From Acrocarpospora pleiomorpha (lineage in GTDB: Bacteria; Actinomycetota; Actinomycetes; Streptosporangiales; Streptosporangiaceae), in NCBI RefSeq assembly GCF_009687885.1, contig NZ_BLAF01000052.1, positions 42,326-89,106 on the forward strand: DNA of 46,781 nucleotides. The letters are read 5' to 3'. Of this stretch, positions 32,944 to 42,377 are shown one piece after another; within the stretch, counting starts at the first letter, position 1, and every line of letters starts with the position of its first letter. Both the position numbers and the translations under genes were made by a program. The notes under the pieces were generated by a model that was not told where the DNA came from, did not search any database, and worked only from the letters and a program-made list of their open reading frames with translations.

Positions 32944-33236
32944 CTTTCAATGATACTTGATCACGCTGATAAATGTTGAATAAATCGTCGATAAACTGGA
33001 CTCCACAAGCGGGCCCGCCGGAGCATCGCATGGGACAGTCGAGGCGGGGCCAGCAACACCCTCCCCAGCCACACGCCGCATTTGACCGAGTTGTAACGCG
33101 GCCACGCCGCAGTAGGTCTGGAGCCGTCCGAGGATTATGTGGCCCAGATGCAGCGGTTCCAGGGGGACTACGGCTGACAGCGTCCTCGCCTTGGAGCGGT
33201 CGGGTGGCTCTATCCAGCGCTCTGCGGCGGCCCGGC

Positions 33237-33818
33237 CTAGTCGTGTACGGATTTTGCGCGGAGGTGGACGCGTTCGCCCTGGCGGCCGAAGAGGCTGAGG
33301 ACCTCGACGGGGGTGGGGTCGGCGGTGCCGAACCAGTGGGGGATGCGGGTGTCGAACTCGGCCGCTTCGCCTGGGGTGATGACAAGATCTTTATCGCCGA
33401 GGAGCAGGCGGAGGCGGCCGTTGAGGACGTAGATCCATTCGTAACCTTCGTGGGTTTTCTGGTCGGGGGGTCGCTGGGGGGAGACGGGAATGATCAGTTT
33501 GTACGCTTGTACGCCTCCGGCGCGGCGGGTCAGCGGGACCATGGTCATGCCGTTGTAGGTGACGGGGCGCAGGTGGACCCGGGGGTCGCCGGTTGGTGGG
33601 GCGCCGATGAGTTCGTCGATCTGAACGCCGTACGCCTGGGCCAGTAGCAGGAGCAGTTCCAGGGTGGGGCGGCGATGGCCGGATTCCAGCCGGGACAGGG
33701 TGGAGACCGAAATGCCGGTGGTCGCGGACAGGTCGGCCAGCGTGGTCTCGCGTTGCCGCCGGAGCGTGCGCAGCCGGGGTCCGACGGCGGCGAGCACGCT
33801 GTCCAGGTTGTCCTCCAT
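33237..33818 (-). CDS. XRE-family regulator with cupin domain
   Basis: From ATG 33818 the product has 193 residues: a Cro/C1 helix-turn-helix at about 12-72 (TLADLSATTGISVSTLSRLE) and a C-terminal cupin barrel (about 110-185, with THEGYEWIYVLNGRLRLLLG and TRIPHWFG). Such HTH-cupin proteins sense small ligands. It is divergent from the oxidoreductase-methyltransferase gene with 79 bases between starts, so it probably regulates that gene. Frame upstream of 33818 runs into the divergent gene and is spurious. Confidence 0.88.
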   Translation of the reverse strand: MEDNLDSVLAAVGPRLRTLRRQRETTLADLSATTGISVSTLSRLESGHRRPTLELLLLLAQAYGVQIDELIGAPPTGDPRVHLRPVTYNGMTMVPLTRRAGGVQAYKLIIPVSPQRPPDQKTHEGYEWIYVLNGRLRLLLGDKDLVITPGEAAEFDTRIPHWFGTADPTPVEVLSLFGRQGERVHLRAKSVHD

Positions 33819-33897
33819 ACAGCCAGCTTGCCATAACAGCAACAATGTTTGCGCTCCTTGAGTCTGCGATCGCATGGTGTGGGTGGAGGTGGTCGCG

Positions 33898-35505
33898 ATG
33901 ACCCAGGCAGAGCAGTTGGGGCAGAGGTTCGATGTCGCGGTGATCGGTGGCGGGGCCGCCGGTTTGAGCGCGGCGGTGGTGTTGGGGCGGGCACGGCGCT
34001 CGGTGGTCGTGATCGACGCGGGGGCGCCGCGTAATGCCCCCGCCTCGGGGGTGCACGGGTTCCTGTCCCTGGACGGCATCAGCCCGGCGGAGCTGATCGA
34101 GACCGGCCGTAAGGAGGTCGAACACTACGGTGGCCTCGTCGTCCATGGCGAGGCGCAGTCGGCGCGCCGTACAGCGGATGGGTTCGAGGTGGTCTTCGAT
34201 GAGAGCAGGGTCGTCAGCGCCCGACGGTTGCTGGTGACCACGGGGTTGGTGGATGAACTGCCCGACATCAGGGGTGTACGGCAGCGGTGGGGCCGAGATG
34301 TGGTGCACTGCCCGTACTGCCATGGGTGGGAGATCCGTGACCAGGCCGTCGGCGTCCTCGGCACCGGAGCCGCGGCTATGCACCAGACGTTGCTGTTCCG
34401 GCAGTTGACCTCGGATCTCGTGTTGTTCACCCACACCGCACCTGCCCTGACCGAAGAACAAGCCGAGCAACTGGCCGCCTCCGGCGTGCGGGTCGTCACC
34501 GGCCTCGTGGACTCCGTCGAAGTCGCCGACGACCGGATCACCGGGGTGCGTCTATCCGACGGCACGTTTGTAGCCCGGCAGGCGGTGGTCGTCGCGCCGC
34601 AGTTCGTGGCATCCTCGCAGGTGCTGGCCACCCTCGGGCTGCACGCCACCCCCCACCCCTCCGGTCATGGTGTGTTCGTCGCCGCCGACCCCACCGGTCT
34701 GACCGAAGTCCCGGGCGTGTGGGTCGCCGGCAACGTCACCAATCTCATGGCACAGGTCGTCACCGCGGCCGCCGAGGGCGTCTCCGCCGCCGCTGCCATC
34801 AACGCGGATCTGATCACCGAGGACACCCAACATGCCGTAACGGCCTACCGGACAATGCACGCGGTCGGCCACGATCACCCCGACGTCAGCGTCATGTTCA
34901 CCCAGGAGTTCTGGGACGAGCGCTACAGTTCGTCCGACCGAATCTGGAGTGGCAACGCCAACCCGCACCTTGTCGCCGTCGCCACCGATCTTGCCCCGGC
35001 TACCGCGCTGGACGTCGGCAGCGGTGAAGGCGCGGACGCGATCTGGCTGGCCGCCCAAGGCTGGCGTGTCACCGGGGTCGACGTGTCCCGCGTGGCGTTG
35101 GATCGCGCCGCCAAGCAGGCCGCCGAGGCCGGCGCCGAGATCGCCGGCCGGATCACCTGGCAGCAGGCCGATGTCCTGGCCTGGGATCCCGCGCCGCTGC
35201 GGTTCGACCTGGTGTCGGCGCAGTTTATGCACCTACCCCGCCCAGAGCTCGAGTCACTGCACCGACGGCTGGCCGCGGCTGTACGCCCAGGCGGAACGCT
35301 CCTCATCGTCGGTCACGATCTGGAAACCTCGATCGGACGCCACCACTTTCCCGACCTCCTGTTCACAGCGGACCAGGTCGCGGCCACCCTGGACCCGGAC
35401 GACTGGCATATCGTCACCGCGACGCCCGAACGTCAGGTCGTCGACCCCGACGGGCAATCGATCACCATCCGCGACGCCGTCCTGCGAGCCGTCCGACGCC
35501 ACTGA
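33898..35505 (+). CDS. Thioredoxin-reductase-like FAD oxidoreductase fused to a SAM methyltransferase
   Basis: The 535-residue product starts at ATG 33898, 8 bases after GGAGG. Residues 1-310 are a low-molecular-weight thioredoxin-reductase fold: FAD-binding VIGGGAAGLSAA (about 14-25), redox pair CPYC in HCPYCHGWE (about 138), NAD(P)-site GVLGTGAAA. From about 335, after EFWDERY, a class I methyltransferase follows with motif I ALDVGSGEGAD and QFMHLP. This fusion is known in actinomycetes. Substrate not known; a combined redox and methylation step on a toxic metal or small thiol compound is a guess. The divergent XRE-cupin gene is its likely regulator. Confidence 0.88.
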   Translation: MTQAEQLGQRFDVAVIGGGAAGLSAAVVLGRARRSVVVIDAGAPRNAPASGVHGFLSLDGISPAELIETGRKEVEHYGGLVVHGEAQSARRTADGFEVVFDESRVVSARRLLVTTGLVDELPDIRGVRQRWGRDVVHCPYCHGWEIRDQAVGVLGTGAAAMHQTLLFRQLTSDLVLFTHTAPALTEEQAEQLAASGVRVVTGLVDSVEVADDRITGVRLSDGTFVARQAVVVAPQFVASSQVLATLGLHATPHPSGHGVFVAADPTGLTEVPGVWVAGNVTNLMAQVVTAAAEGVSAAAAINADLITEDTQHAVTAYRTMHAVGHDHPDVSVMFTQEFWDERYSSSDRIWSGNANPHLVAVATDLAPATALDVGSGEGADAIWLAAQGWRVTGVDVSRVALDRAAKQAAEAGAEIAGRITWQQADVLAWDPAPLRFDLVSAQFMHLPRPELESLHRRLAAAVRPGGTLLIVGHDLETSIGRHHFPDLLFTADQVAATLDPDDWHIVTATPERQVVDPDGQSITIRDAVLRAVRRH

Positions 35506-35592
35506 CAACTGCTTGCCGATTTACGAGGCGAGAGTTGGCGCGCGATTTAAGCAAGAAGGGGAAGGAAGCTCGTATACGAAGGTGGTGGGATC

Positions 35593-36036
35593 ATGTCACC
35601 CACGGGAGTACACAGTCTTGAGCGCACCATCCAGACCACCAACCGCTGGCTGGCGAACCTCTCCGACGCGATCGGCACCGACAACCGGGAGTTCGCCTAC
35701 CACGTGCTGAGGATGTGGCTCCACTCGGTCAGGGACGGCCTGACCGTGGACACTGCGGCGCATTTGGCCTCCCAGCTGCCCGATCTGGTGCGCGGCATTT
35801 ACTACAACGGCTGGAGCCCGAGCTCCGTACCGATCCGTCGCGACCGGCAGGAATTCATCGAGCATTTCTGCCGGTCCGGCCGCATCGCCCACACGGACGT
35901 GCCCAAGCTTGGACCGATCGTGACCGCCTTCCTCTGCGATGAGATGTCGGAGTCACCCGTCCTGCACGCGCTCGGCCAGTTGCCTCAGGAGGTCCGCGAC
36001 CTGCTTCAACCCGCTGAGGAACCCAAGACCGAATGA
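35593..36036 (+). CDS. DUF2267-family protein
   Basis: The 147-residue product is all-helical with the DUF2267 pattern: FAYHVLRMWLHSVRDGLTVD, then LASQLPDLVRGIYYNGWSPS and EFIEHF. The family is widespread in actinomycetes and often sits near stress or redox genes; its biochemical role is unknown. A purine-rich stretch containing GGTGG precedes the ATG. Its tail overlaps the convergent membrane-protein gene by 31 bases. Confidence 0.8.
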   Translation: MSPTGVHSLERTIQTTNRWLANLSDAIGTDNREFAYHVLRMWLHSVRDGLTVDTAAHLASQLPDLVRGIYYNGWSPSSVPIRRDRQEFIEHFCRSGRIAHTDVPKLGPIVTAFLCDEMSESPVLHALGQLPQEVRDLLQPAEEPKTE

Positions 36037-37019
36037 TCACCCAAAGGACGAGCCAGGCGGCGGTCACGAATGAGCAGCAGCGCTCCGGCGATCGCGAAGG
36101 AAATGCTGAACCAGAGTGGGGAGATGCTCGGGAGCTCCTCTGAGCTGGGAGTGGATAGGAGGCTTCGCAGGTGCCGGGCGAATACCGGATCCCTTGTTCG
36201 CCATGAAATGTCCGCGGGGACGACGGCGAGATGGTCGGTGAGAGAGGCGATGACGCCGACCAGCGGCGGGCTGAATATCAGGCCGACGAGAGCGGCTATG
36301 CCGAGCGAAGTCACTGTTACGCGGGTGACCGTGCGTCCTCTGGATAGGAAGACCAGAACGGCGATTGTTCCGATCGCGACGATCAGTTCCACGAACGCGA
36401 GCAGCGGGACGAGACCTTCTCTGTCCAGGAACTCGTAGAGACCTGGTGGCACTCGTTCGGCTCCGATCCAGACGACCCCGGCGCGAGTGGAATTCACGAT
36501 TGTCGGGAGGATGGTCACGATGAGGGCGAGCCAGATCATCCAGTCGGGCCCGGAAGAGCGTCGCCCAGGATCGTGCGGAAGCGCCCGGAGGTGACTTCTC
36601 CCGGCCATGAGAACGCAGGCGACTACCAGTGAATAAAGCGCCACCTCCGCTAACCACTCGAACGAACCGTCCTCCGGGCAGAGGGCGGAGAACATCGCGG
36701 ACGAGTAGCCGTAGGTGATCGCGGTAAGCGAGCCTGCCCAGGCCCCCGCTCGGGTGAGCCTGCGATAGCGGGTTTTCTCGGCGCGGCGAGCAGCCAGGGC
36801 CAGCCCGATCAGTACCAAGGGGAGTACAGCGGCAAGAAGGCTGGAGATCATCCCGAGAATCATTGAAACCGGACCGGTGAGGACCCCTACTCCGTCCGGG
36901 ATTATACAAATACCGATGGACGTTTCGTCCCCGAGCTCAGCCCACGACACGTACGCATACGGAACTGCCGCCAGCAGAATCGCCCCGAGCCACCACCCGG
37001 TAGTCGAATGCTTCCTCAT
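36006..37019 (-). CDS. Multi-pass membrane protein of unknown function
   Basis: From ATG 37019 (GGAG 8 bases upstream) the product has 337 residues and about eight hydrophobic segments (for example WLGAILLAAVPYAYVSW, SSLLAAVLPLVLIGLALA, IWLALIVTILPTIV, LIVAIGTIAVLVFL). Short basic linkers such as RRAEKTRYRRL lie between them. No catalytic motif or transporter signature is recognised. A TTG start 36 bases further upstream is possible but less likely. It stands between a DUF2267 gene and the copper block without clear ties to either. Confidence 0.65.
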   Translation of the reverse strand: MRKHSTTGWWLGAILLAAVPYAYVSWAELGDETSIGICIIPDGVGVLTGPVSMILGMISSLLAAVLPLVLIGLALAARRAEKTRYRRLTRAGAWAGSLTAITYGYSSAMFSALCPEDGSFEWLAEVALYSLVVACVLMAGRSHLRALPHDPGRRSSGPDWMIWLALIVTILPTIVNSTRAGVVWIGAERVPPGLYEFLDREGLVPLLAFVELIVAIGTIAVLVFLSRGRTVTRVTVTSLGIAALVGLIFSPPLVGVIASLTDHLAVVPADISWRTRDPVFARHLRSLLSTPSSEELPSISPLWFSISFAIAGALLLIRDRRLARPLGDHSVLGSSAG

Positions 37020-37146
37020 CACCCGCTCCACGACAGGTACGGCCAGAAGCCACAAGTACTATCGGAATCCGGACGAAAACGAGACGTATTTCATCTCCGC
37101 GGGGAACACCTGGCGTTGGGGTTGGGGTCGCTGGGAGGATGGCGGG

Positions 37147-37704
37147 GTGTCCCCTGATGATCCCGTGCTGAGGGCGGTGCGGGCGGCGTGCTTCGCGGTG
37201 GTGTGTTTGGGCGTCACCGCTGGTGGTCATGCCTTCGCGGGTGGCGGGACGATCGGGTCCGGGGTGGCCGCGGTCGGCGGGCTGGGGGCGATGGGGCTCG
37301 CGTATGTCGTCGGTGGGCGGGAGTTGCGGGCGGGCTCGATGATGGCGGTGACCGTCGGGGCACAGGTGGTGCTGCATCTGCTGTTCGCATGGGCGGCGCC
37401 GGCGCCGGAGCGAATGGGTGAGCACCTTCATCTGAACGTGGGGATGGGGGTGGTTCACCTGGTGGCGGGGCTGCTGACTGGGTGGTGGCTGTATCGGGGG
37501 GAAAGCGCGCTGTGGCTGATGCTGCGGCTGTGGAGGGCGCCGTCGGTTCCGGTGTTGCGGTGGATGTTGGGGGTTGTGCCGGTCGGGGTGGCCACGCCGT
37601 TGTGGACGGTTGTGGCGTTCGAGGAACCGGCGGTGGGGCGGACGCGGGATGTCGCGGGGGGTATCGCCAGGCGAGGGCCTCCAGAGGCGGCGTGCGCCGG
37701 CTGA
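37147..37704 (+). CDS. Membrane protein, paralogue A flanking the copper block
   Basis: From GTG 37147 (GGGAGG about 10 bases upstream) the product has 185 residues and about four hydrophobic segments. It is paralogous to the product at 41820-42377, also 185 residues. Shared features are RAxxFAVVCxxxxxGxHxFAGG near the N-terminus and a GMxxxH segment before WWLxRGExAL. The conserved His and Met positions in the membrane part suggest metal handling. It precedes copC on the same strand, so a copper role is inferred from context only. Confidence 0.7.
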   Translation: MSPDDPVLRAVRAACFAVVCLGVTAGGHAFAGGGTIGSGVAAVGGLGAMGLAYVVGGRELRAGSMMAVTVGAQVVLHLLFAWAAPAPERMGEHLHLNVGMGVVHLVAGLLTGWWLYRGESALWLMLRLWRAPSVPVLRWMLGVVPVGVATPLWTVVAFEEPAVGRTRDVAGGIARRGPPEAACAG

Positions 37705-37758
37705 TGTGGTCGGCGCGGACGTTGTAGGTCATCCCCGTCGTGCCCGGCTGGAGTCCGG

Positions 37759-38367
37759 GTGTTACCTCTGGAGTTCACGTTGGCTTCCCTGCCGCGATTC
37801 GTCCGTAATCCCCTGGCGGCCGCGCTCGCCTGCGGACTGTTCCTTGCGATACCGGCCGCGCCGGCCGCTGCCCATGACCGTCTGAAGAGTAGTAATCCCA
37901 CCAAGAACGCCAAAGTCGACAGTGTGGAGACGATCACACTGGACTTCACCTCGAAGGTGCGGTTCCCGGCGGTCGTGCTGATGCTGGGGGACGAGAAGAT
38001 CGACCTCGGGAAGCCGAAGCTGGACGGGACCGAGGTGCGTACCGAGGTGCCGGAGCCGTTGGCCGCGGGAAAGTACACGATCGCGTGGCGGGTCGTGTCA
38101 ACGGACGGGCATCCCATCGAGGGGGAGATCCCGTTCACGGTGAAGGCCGCCCCCAGCCCCACGCCTGAGTCCACACCCACGTCGAGCCCAACGGTGACGG
38201 CCACGGTCACGCCGACGCCGGTGACCACCTTCTCGGAGGCGAGCGGCGAGGAGCAAGCCGCGGACGGCGGCGGCGTGCCCGGATGGCTCTGGATCGGGGG
38301 TGGGATCCTGGTCGTCGTGGGCGTCGTCGTCTGGTTCAGCACCGGACGCAAGACGAACGAGACCTGA
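37759..38367 (+). CDS. CopC-domain copper-binding protein, membrane-anchored
   Basis: The 202-residue product starts with a signal peptide (hydrophobic core about 19-33, cleavage after AxA) and gives mature AHDRLKSSNP, whose first His is the classic copper ligand of CopC. The domain ends with STDGHPIEGEIPF, the second conserved ligand motif. A Pro/Thr-rich linker (about 130-160) and a C-terminal helix GWLWIGGGILVVVGVVVW anchor it on the outside of the membrane. It would bind copper and pass it to the convergent CopD-type protein. Confidence 0.92.
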   Translation: MLPLEFTLASLPRFVRNPLAAALACGLFLAIPAAPAAAHDRLKSSNPTKNAKVDSVETITLDFTSKVRFPAVVLMLGDEKIDLGKPKLDGTEVRTEVPEPLAAGKYTIAWRVVSTDGHPIEGEIPFTVKAAPSPTPESTPTSSPTVTATVTPTPVTTFSEASGEEQAADGGGVPGWLWIGGGILVVVGVVVWFSTGRKTNET

Positions 38368-40215
38368 TCACTGGCGTTTGCCGGTCAGCTGGCGGACGTT
38401 TCGCCAGCGGCCCATCAGGAGCAGCATGAGGGTGATGATCGTCAAGGCGGGGAAGGCCAGGGCGAGCATCGCCCCCAGCTGCTGATCGGTCTCGCGATCG
38501 GGAGCCCAGACCAGGTCCAGCCAGACATACCAGTCGGCTCCGCGCGACGGGACGGTCAGCAGGACGAACGTGATCAAAGCGTTCAGGGCCAGGGCGGCGG
38601 CCAGGATCCGGGTGCGCACGATGGCGACGATCGGGCGAGGGAGCGGGTCCTCCCCGATCGCGGTCGCGAAGAAGATGAAACCCGTCAGGACCACGGTGAC
38701 CTGAAGGATCAAACGGACCGCGAGGCTGGATTGGGCCAGGTCGAAGAACGGGGTCAGGTAGAGGGCCAGGAGCGGCACGCCGTACAAGCCCAGCGCGGTC
38801 CACGGATGGGAGAGCGCGCGGCCGAGCGGGCTGTCGATTCTGGCCTGGCCGGACGGGTTGACCTCCTGGTAGAGGGTCAATGGGGCGCCGAAGACCAGGA
38901 GGGCGGGGCCTAAGGTGCTCAGCAGGCCGTACTGGACGGCGTGGACAGAGAAGATCGCGGGGGCGTAGGCGGCCAGGCCGCCGGTCATCGCGTACAGGAG
39001 GATGAGGAGGCCGCCGAGCCAGGCCGCCGAGCGGGCGGGCGGCCAGGGCAGGCCGCGCTGGGCGAGGCGGCGCACGCCCGCCAGGTACGCGACGGCGAGA
39101 CCCACCACGATCAGCAGCAGGATCGGGTCGGGGCGGATCTGGGTGAGCAGGCCGCCGGGGGTGAACGGGGAGAGCACGTAGCCGAGGGCGGTGTTGTCGG
39201 TGGTCAGCTCGACCTCGGACGGAGGCGGCGCGGTCCTGGACAGGCCGACCGCCAGGCCGACGGTGGCGAGCATGACGACGATCTCGCCGGCGGCCAGGCG
39301 GAGGAAGGGCGATCGGGTGTCGCCGGCTGACATGGCCTCGATCGTGGTACGGCGATGCCGCCAGCCGAACCACCCCAGAACGAGGAGGGCGGCGATTTTG
39401 GCCAGGATGAGCAGGCCGTACCGGCTGGTGAAGATGGGTTCGAGGCCGCCGACGCGGACCCACGCGTTGATCGTGCCGGAGACTCCGACGGCGATGTAGC
39501 AGCACAGGGCGAGCGCGCTGAAACGCCGCACGGTGGTGACCAGATCGGTGGAATCGCGCAGGAGCAGCACGAGCGCCAGCAGGCCGCCGACCCAGATCGT
39601 CACGGCGGCGATGTGCAGCATCAGGCTGGAGATGGCCAGGTTGTGATCGGCTGCGGAGGCGGAGTGCCCGGCGTACGCGGGGGGCAGCACGGTCACGACC
39701 GCCGTCACGAGCAGGGCGACCCTGCCCCAGGTGCCGAGCGGCAGCAGCACCCCGATGGAGACGGCCAGCGCCAGCACGGTCACGATCAGAAACGCCTGCC
39801 CCTGCGGGATGTTGAACAGGAACGTCGGCAGCACGCCCGACTCGACGGCTTCGCCGACCGGCAGGCCGAGGAAGTCGGACAACGTGAGCAGCGTGGTCAG
39901 CGAAGCGCTGAACGTCCAGACGACCGCCCATCGCCCGGCGGCCTGGGCGAGCGAGGCACGCGCTTTGGCGTCCTGCGCGGCGATGACCGATACGACCAGG
40001 ATGCCGACGGTCGCGACCGCGCAGATGTCGTGCACCAACCGGACGATCGGCAGACCCCAGCGCGTCAGCGACCCCGGCGATGGCAGGCCCGCGATCGTCG
40101 GTGCGGGTGTGCCCCCGCCGAACCAGAGCGCCAGCAGAAGGACAGCAAGAGCCGCGAGCGCGCCGACGAATGCCAGCGTTCCGCCGCGTAACCGCGGAGT
40201 GGTCATCGCCGACAT
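38368..40215 (-). CDS. CopD domain fused to CtaG-like cytochrome c oxidase assembly domain
   Basis: The 615-residue product has many membrane helices. Residues 1-310 correspond to a CopD copper-import domain (AGHSASAADHNLAISSLMLH around 183-202, then WVGGLLALVLLL). Residues 350-600 match the caa3_CtaG family (GLLTQIRPDPILLL, SVHAVQYGLLSTLGPALLVF, SHPWTALGLYG). This fusion is typical of high-GC Gram-positives. It probably imports copper delivered by the adjacent CopC and supports oxidase metallation. It ends one base from the copC stop, tail to tail. Confidence 0.9.
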   Translation of the reverse strand: MSAMTTPRLRGGTLAFVGALAALAVLLLALWFGGGTPAPTIAGLPSPGSLTRWGLPIVRLVHDICAVATVGILVVSVIAAQDAKARASLAQAAGRWAVVWTFSASLTTLLTLSDFLGLPVGEAVESGVLPTFLFNIPQGQAFLIVTVLALAVSIGVLLPLGTWGRVALLVTAVVTVLPPAYAGHSASAADHNLAISSLMLHIAAVTIWVGGLLALVLLLRDSTDLVTTVRRFSALALCCYIAVGVSGTINAWVRVGGLEPIFTSRYGLLILAKIAALLVLGWFGWRHRRTTIEAMSAGDTRSPFLRLAAGEIVVMLATVGLAVGLSRTAPPPSEVELTTDNTALGYVLSPFTPGGLLTQIRPDPILLLIVVGLAVAYLAGVRRLAQRGLPWPPARSAAWLGGLLILLYAMTGGLAAYAPAIFSVHAVQYGLLSTLGPALLVFGAPLTLYQEVNPSGQARIDSPLGRALSHPWTALGLYGVPLLALYLTPFFDLAQSSLAVRLILQVTVVLTGFIFFATAIGEDPLPRPIVAIVRTRILAAALALNALITFVLLTVPSRGADWYVWLDLVWAPDRETDQQLGAMLALAFPALTIITLMLLLMGRWRNVRQLTGKRQ

Positions 40216-40315
40216 CCTCTAAAAGATCCCGCCATAACGGTTCCTCAGTATGTCGGTTTCGGTAGTCCAGGGCGAGAGAGGATCGTGCCCGCCGTCGGAC
40301 GGGCACGATCGCGCG

Positions 40316-41728
40316 TCAGCCGAAGATCCGGTTCAGGCGAGGGACTCGGCGGATCACCAGCCAGTCGAGGAGGAGCACGGCCAGCATCGTGATGCCCGCG
40401 AGCGGGAACAGCAGGCCGAGAACAGCCATGATCGCGATCACCGCGTACGAGGTGCGCCGGCTGGTCGGCCGGGCCGGAGCGCCCGCGCGGCCGTGGGGGC
40501 GGCGTTTCCACCACATCCAGACGCCGGTGACGATGAGGGTGATCAGCGCCAGGCAGGCGGCCAGCATGACGATCAGGTTGGCGGTGCCGTAGCGACGACC
40601 TTCATGCAAGGCAATGCCCTGTTCAACGGTTTTAGCCATGATGCCGTACTCGTTCCAGCCGAAGTCGACGAGGAGGGCGCCGCTGTACTGGTCGATGTGC
40701 AGGGTCTGGGCGGCGGCGGGATCGCGGCGGGGATCGGTGACGACGGTGTAGACGCCCTCAGCGCCGTCAGGGAGGAGGACCTTGACGTCGCATTCGGCAG
40801 GAGGGCAGTCCCGGATGGCCGGTCTGGCGGTGGCGAGGGCGCTTTCGATGGAGATGGCACCAGGCTGCAGGACGCCGGTCGCCGCGCCGTGGCCCGCATG
40901 GGACTTGGGCACGGGCAGACGTTCGGCCGCCCACGGGACCTTGGCGTCCGGGTTGGTGGACAGATCGCCGGAAAGCGTGGAGGATGACTCGACGCTCGGG
41001 TAGCCGGAGCCGAGGCTGTCCTGGAGACGCTGGACACCGTCCCCCCACACGCCGGACCACGGCAAACCCGACAGAACCAGGAATACGATCGCGACACCGG
41101 CGAAGACTCCGGTCAGGGTGTGCAGGCGGCGCAACCGGGCGCGCCCGGAGCGACGCGGCCGTTTCCGGGCGCGGCTGGTCCACCAGAGATAGGTGCCGGT
41201 GGCCACGAGGATCAGCGCCCAGCAGGCGGCGGTCTCCACCACACGATCCCCGATCACCCCCGACATGAGCTCGCCGTGGACGGTCCTGACAATCCGCATG
41301 AACGTGGCCGAGTCGTCGATCTGCCCGAGCACCGCGGCGGTCGACGGATCGACATACACCGAGACACCCTGCGCGAACGGCCCCGACTCCGCCCCTTCCA
41401 TGATCACGCGCGTGCTCCGGTCCGGCGCGACCGGCGGGATGACCGACATGACCGGCACGCCCGGCCGCGCGAGCTGCGCCGCCGCGACCTGCTCGGCGAG
41501 CGGTCTCGCCTGCCCGACCGGTTCCGCGGGGGTACGGACGTCCTGATAGTTCCACGCCTCGAAGGGTTCCTTGAACAGGTAGATCCCGCCTGTCACGGCG
41601 AGCACGAAAAGCACGGGGGCGACGAAGAGACCGGCATAGAAATGCCAGCGCCAGAAGGCGCGGTAGCGCTGCGTGGACGCAGCCGGCGCCGCGGAGGGGA
41701 TCTCCGGGCGCACCTCGACCGAGGTCAT
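40316..41728 (-). CDS. PepSY-associated membrane protein
   Basis: I start at ATG 41728, which has GGAGAA 6 bases upstream, rather than at the ATG 12 bases earlier. The 470-residue product is of the PepSY_TM type: first helix FWRWHFYAGLFVAPVLFVLA (about 24-43), an outer domain, then helices near 160-180, 203-225, 365-390 and 410-450. The C-terminal outer loop carries the HIDQYSGALLVDFGW PepSY signature and EQGIALHEG. Such proteins associate with metal uptake or ferric reduction. Its place beside CopD suggests metal, probably copper, handling. Confidence 0.85.
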   Translation of the reverse strand: MTSVEVRPEIPSAAPAASTQRYRAFWRWHFYAGLFVAPVLFVLAVTGGIYLFKEPFEAWNYQDVRTPAEPVGQARPLAEQVAAAQLARPGVPVMSVIPPVAPDRSTRVIMEGAESGPFAQGVSVYVDPSTAAVLGQIDDSATFMRIVRTVHGELMSGVIGDRVVETAACWALILVATGTYLWWTSRARKRPRRSGRARLRRLHTLTGVFAGVAIVFLVLSGLPWSGVWGDGVQRLQDSLGSGYPSVESSSTLSGDLSTNPDAKVPWAAERLPVPKSHAGHGAATGVLQPGAISIESALATARPAIRDCPPAECDVKVLLPDGAEGVYTVVTDPRRDPAAAQTLHIDQYSGALLVDFGWNEYGIMAKTVEQGIALHEGRRYGTANLIVMLAACLALITLIVTGVWMWWKRRPHGRAGAPARPTSRRTSYAVIAIMAVLGLLFPLAGITMLAVLLLDWLVIRRVPRLNRIFG

Positions 41729-41819
41729 GAGTTTCTCCATGGGGAGAGCAGCAGGGGGACGTCAAGCCATGACGGAATAGCCGCGGCTACGGCGGCGACC
41801 TAGAGAGAGCGGGAAAGAC

Positions 41820-42377
41820 CTAGTGACGCGGTGGGCCCCTGCGGCACCGCGTCCAGGTGAAGATCTGGCTGCCCGTGATGGCGGGAGCCGGGCCGGTGAT
41901 CGGCGCCACGGGCCGGACCGGGATCACCGCCAGGGTGGCGGCGAGGAGCCGCCGCAGGCCGAGAAGCGAGCAGGCCAGCAGGCGAATCAGGGTGGCGAGC
42001 GCGTTCTCGCCGCGTTCCAGCCACCAGGCCGACAGCGTCGCGACGAGCGCGTGCGCGAGCACCATGCCCAACGTGGTCGACAGGCCGCCGCTGTGGTGCC
42101 CGCCGGTGTCCACCACGGCGCCGGCGCCGAAGAGGCGGTGCATGCCGTACTGGGCGGCGAAGGCGGCGGGAAGCAGGGCGGCGAACCCGCGACGGCGGCG
42201 GGCGAGCAGGAACGCGCCCACCCCGGTCGCGGCGGCCGCCCCGGCCAGCGTGACCGGCCGGACCCCGGCCCCACCCGCGAACACGTGCATCCCCAGCGAC
42301 GTCACCACGCAGACAACGGCGAACGCCCCGGCACGCAGGGCGCGAAACATGGGCCGACCGCTGTCCACGCCTCCCAT
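41820..42377 (-). CDS. Membrane protein, paralogue B flanking the copper block
   Basis: From ATG 42377 the product has 185 residues, the same length as its paralogue at 37147. It shows FAVVCVVTSLGMHVFAGG, a GMHRLFGAG turn, a GMVLAHALVATLSAWWLERG segment and four hydrophobic stretches. A His- and Gly-rich loop (VDTGGHHSGG) faces one side. It follows the PepSY gene on the same strand. The two paralogues bracket CopC, CopD-CtaG and PepSY, which suggests a shared role in copper handling. Confidence 0.68.
   Translation of the reverse strand: MGGVDSGRPMFRALRAGAFAVVCVVTSLGMHVFAGGAGVRPVTLAGAAAATGVGAFLLARRRRGFAALLPAAFAAQYGMHRLFGAGAVVDTGGHHSGGLSTTLGMVLAHALVATLSAWWLERGENALATLIRLLACSLLGLRRLLAATLAVIPVRPVAPITGPAPAITGSQIFTWTRCRRGPPRH

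Noticed and set aside
38336..40306. 656-codon minus-strand frame overlapping CopD-CtaG
   Set aside because: Arg/Pro-rich shadow in another frame; the CopD-CtaG frame shows clear family segments and membrane helices.
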